22,660 nucleotides of DNA. Source: CAJXTB01 sp047626195 (GTDB lineage: Bacteria; Myxococcota_A; UBA796; GCA-2862545). Within the stretch, counting starts at the first letter, position 1. The number at the start of each line of letters is the position of its first letter. The position numbers and the translations under genes were made by a program. The stretch covers positions 1 through 22,660 of the forward strand of contig JBLHSN010000058.1 of the NCBI GenBank assembly GCA_047626195.1. The letters run 5' to 3'. Shown here piece by piece: positions 21,549 through 22,660 of this stretch. A model generated the notes under the pieces. The model searched no databases. It was not told the origin of the DNA and saw only the letters and a program-made list of their open reading frames with translations.

Positions 21549-21560
21549 GAACACTAGTTC
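21549..21560 (-). promoter_or_regulatory. Probable LexA (SOS) box upstream of imuA
   Basis: GAACACTAGTTC is GAAC-N4-GTTC, the core of LexA sites in Gram-positive bacteria; myxobacterial LexA sites also contain a GTTC arm. It lies 15 bases before the chosen imuA start. imuA-imuB cassettes are typically LexA-controlled, so position and sequence agree. No convincing -35/-10 pair was found just upstream. Confidence 0.6.
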
Positions 21561-21628
21561 AGTAGTGGGAACGTATCCATGATCTTGCGAAGGAGGCGGA
21601 CAGATATTGGCAGAACGCAGCCGCTTGC

Positions 21629-22150
21629 TTAGTTCGTCGCCCAGCGAGCACTGTCGGCGATCGCAAACCAGTACGCATAGAGTTCGCGGTCCTTCGCCAC
21701 GGCCGGCAGCCGGGAGAACTCCACGCCAACATCCGCCAGCGACGCAAACGGGTCAGGCACGGTGCGAATGGTCTGCTCAACCGACTCCGCAAGCGAGCGA
21801 ACCGAGCCGCTATGTCCGGACCACAGCGCCGCACAGACGTGCTCGTCGACGTCCAAAATCGCCTCTTCAACGTCATCTTCGTCAGCGTCTCCGACCAAGA
21901 CCTCTTCAACGCCAGCAATCAAGTCCGACTCATCAAAGTCCGCCCAGAACTCTTCCAAAAGATCTACGCCGTCTTCGTCGCGCCACTTGCGTGCCGCATC
22001 AACGGATTCGCCGCGGCCCCCCAAGCGTTCGACGAGTCCAGCCAGAATCGCGACCTCAATGGCATCTTCACCGTCAAGAATCGGCTCTTGTAGGACTTCG
22101 TCCAGTTGCTCGGACAATGCTGCCAATTCGTTGATTTCTTCGTCGCTCAT
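21629..22150 (-). CDS. Acidic soluble protein of unknown function
   Basis: The ATG at 22148-22150 (MSDEEINELAALSEQ) has AGGAG (plus-strand CTCCT at 22157-22161) six bases upstream, so I use it instead of the in-frame ATG at 22192. The protein has 173 residues, no signal peptide and no membrane segment, and a strong excess of Asp and Glu. It is mostly helical by eye: an N-terminal helix pair, an acidic centre (EEFWADFDESDLIAGVEE, GDADEDDVEEAILDVDEH), and a C-terminal part (AYWFAIADSARWATN) with several aromatics. One Cys is present. No family is recognised. It lies upstream of imuA on the same strand with a 95-base gap holding the SOS-like box, and is divergent from rdgB with a 68-base gap. 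It could be a cytoplasmic binding protein, but there is no direct indication. Confidence 0.7.
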   Translation of the reverse strand: MSDEEINELAALSEQLDEVLQEPILDGEDAIEVAILAGLVERLGGRGESVDAARKWRDEDGVDLLEEFWADFDESDLIAGVEEVLVGDADEDDVEEAILDVDEHVCAALWSGHSGSVRSLAESVEQTIRTVPDPFASLADVGVEFSRLPAVAKDRELYAYWFAIADSARWATN

Positions 22151-22218
22151 CACCGTCTCCTGAAAGCCCGCCGGCATAGCGCGCCGACGCACACCGAGCA
22201 GTCGGATAAAGGACCCAC

Positions 22219-22660
22219 ATGAAAATACTCCTCGCTAGTCACAACGCTCACAAAGCGGCAGAAGTCGCTGACATCCTCGCAGGTACCGGGTTGGAGGTCG
22301 TCAACCTCAGCGACTTCCCCGAGATTACCGAGCTCGGAGAAGACCACGACACCTTCTCCGCCAACGCCTTGCAGAAAGCCCGAGAAGCCCACGCCGCAAC
22401 CGGCCTACTGGTGGTGGCGGATGACTCGGGCATTGAAGTAGACGCGCTAGACGGCGCTCCTGGTGTACACAGCAAGCGCTTCAGCGAGCAGGCCACAGCG
22501 GATGCGAACAACACACTGCTTCTGCAAAAGCTCGATGGCATCACCAACCGCAGCGCACGCTTTCGCTGTGTCATCGCAGTGGTTGGCGATGGGATTGAGT
22601 GCATCGCCGACGGCAGCTGCGAAGGCACCATCGCCCTCGAGCGCACCGGAGAAGGCGGAT
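22219..22660 (+). CDS. rdgB: XTP/dITP diphosphatase (RdgB/HAM1), 5' part
   Basis: RdgB hydrolyses dITP, dITP-like and XTP nucleotides to monophosphates plus pyrophosphate, keeping deaminated purines out of DNA. The first 147 residues are present and the gene runs off the window inside codon 148. Family motifs are in order: ASHNAHKAAEV (residues 6-16), the acidic LGEDHDTFSANALQKA (39-54), ADDSGIEVDALDGAPGVHS (67-85) with the active-site Asp69, and ARFRCVIAV. The final visible residues TGEGG fit the start of the conserved GxGGFGYDP. The ATG at 22219 follows AAAGGA at 22208-22213. It is divergent from the acidic protein gene, with a 68-base shared upstream region in which I see no clear promoter. 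Confidence 0.95.
   Translation, partial: MKILLASHNAHKAAEVADILAGTGLEVVNLSDFPEITELGEDHDTFSANALQKAREAHAATGLLVVADDSGIEVDALDGAPGVHSKRFSEQATADANNTLLLQKLDGITNRSARFRCVIAVVGDGIECIADGSCEGTIALERTGEGG

Overview
The window looks like chromosomal DNA of a member of the Myxococcota (deltaproteobacterial lineage) or a close relative. Supporting signs are a CdnL/CarD-type RNA polymerase regulator, a MopE-type metal-binding motif followed by an enormous thrombospondin type-3 (TSP3) calcium-repeat protein ending in a Cys/hydrophobic/Arg tail like MYXO-CTERM, an ImuA-ImuB cassette, and several exported acidic proteins and lipoproteins. Base composition is moderately GC-rich throughout. I see no tRNA, rRNA, CRISPR array, insertion sequence or phage gene. 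The taxonomic call is inference from gene content only.

Layout: (1) 1-684, the 3' end of an exported-looking protein of unknown function. (2) 751-1233, cdnL, ending at a perfect hairpin shared with a convergent gene. (3) 1308-3824 (minus), an Ig-like plus C-terminal beta-barrel outer-membrane protein, divergent from (4) 3980-4570, a putative lipoprotein. (5) 11266 down to 4630 (minus), six tightly overlapping genes: RDD membrane protein, SpoIIM/DUF95 protein, multi-span membrane protein, DUF4129/DUF4350-like protein, MoxR AAA+ ATPase and DUF58 protein. Four of the five junctions are 4-base ATGA/GTGA overlaps, so this is almost certainly one translationally coupled operon. (6) 11427-18278, a 2283-residue secreted TSP3 giant with seven tandem 157-171-residue supermodules. 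(7) 18387-18617 and 18762-19277, a small exported protein and a putative lipoprotein. (8) 21533 down to 19375 (minus), imuA-imuB, the accessory factors of mutagenic translesion synthesis, preceded by a GAAC-N4-GTTC site that fits a LexA/SOS box. (9) 21629-22150 (minus), an acidic protein of unknown function. (10) 22219 to the window end, the 5' part of rdgB (XTP/dITP diphosphatase).

How the genes may work together: the MoxR-DUF58-DUF4350-SpoIIM-RDD set is a recognised neighbourhood, similar in content to Rv3691-Rv3695 of Mycobacterium tuberculosis, and probably forms a membrane-associated AAA+ chaperone system of unknown substrate. The beta-barrel protein, the two lipoproteins, the small exported protein and the TSP3 giant are cell-surface material. 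imuAB (DNA damage tolerance) and rdgB (nucleotide-pool cleaning) both concern genome integrity but are separately transcribed.

The least ordinary feature is the TSP3 giant. Its supermodules combine calcium-binding TSP3 loops with a recurring non-TSP3 insert and, in six of seven copies, a Cys pair. No intergenic gap exceeds 300 bases; the longest is about 160 bases.
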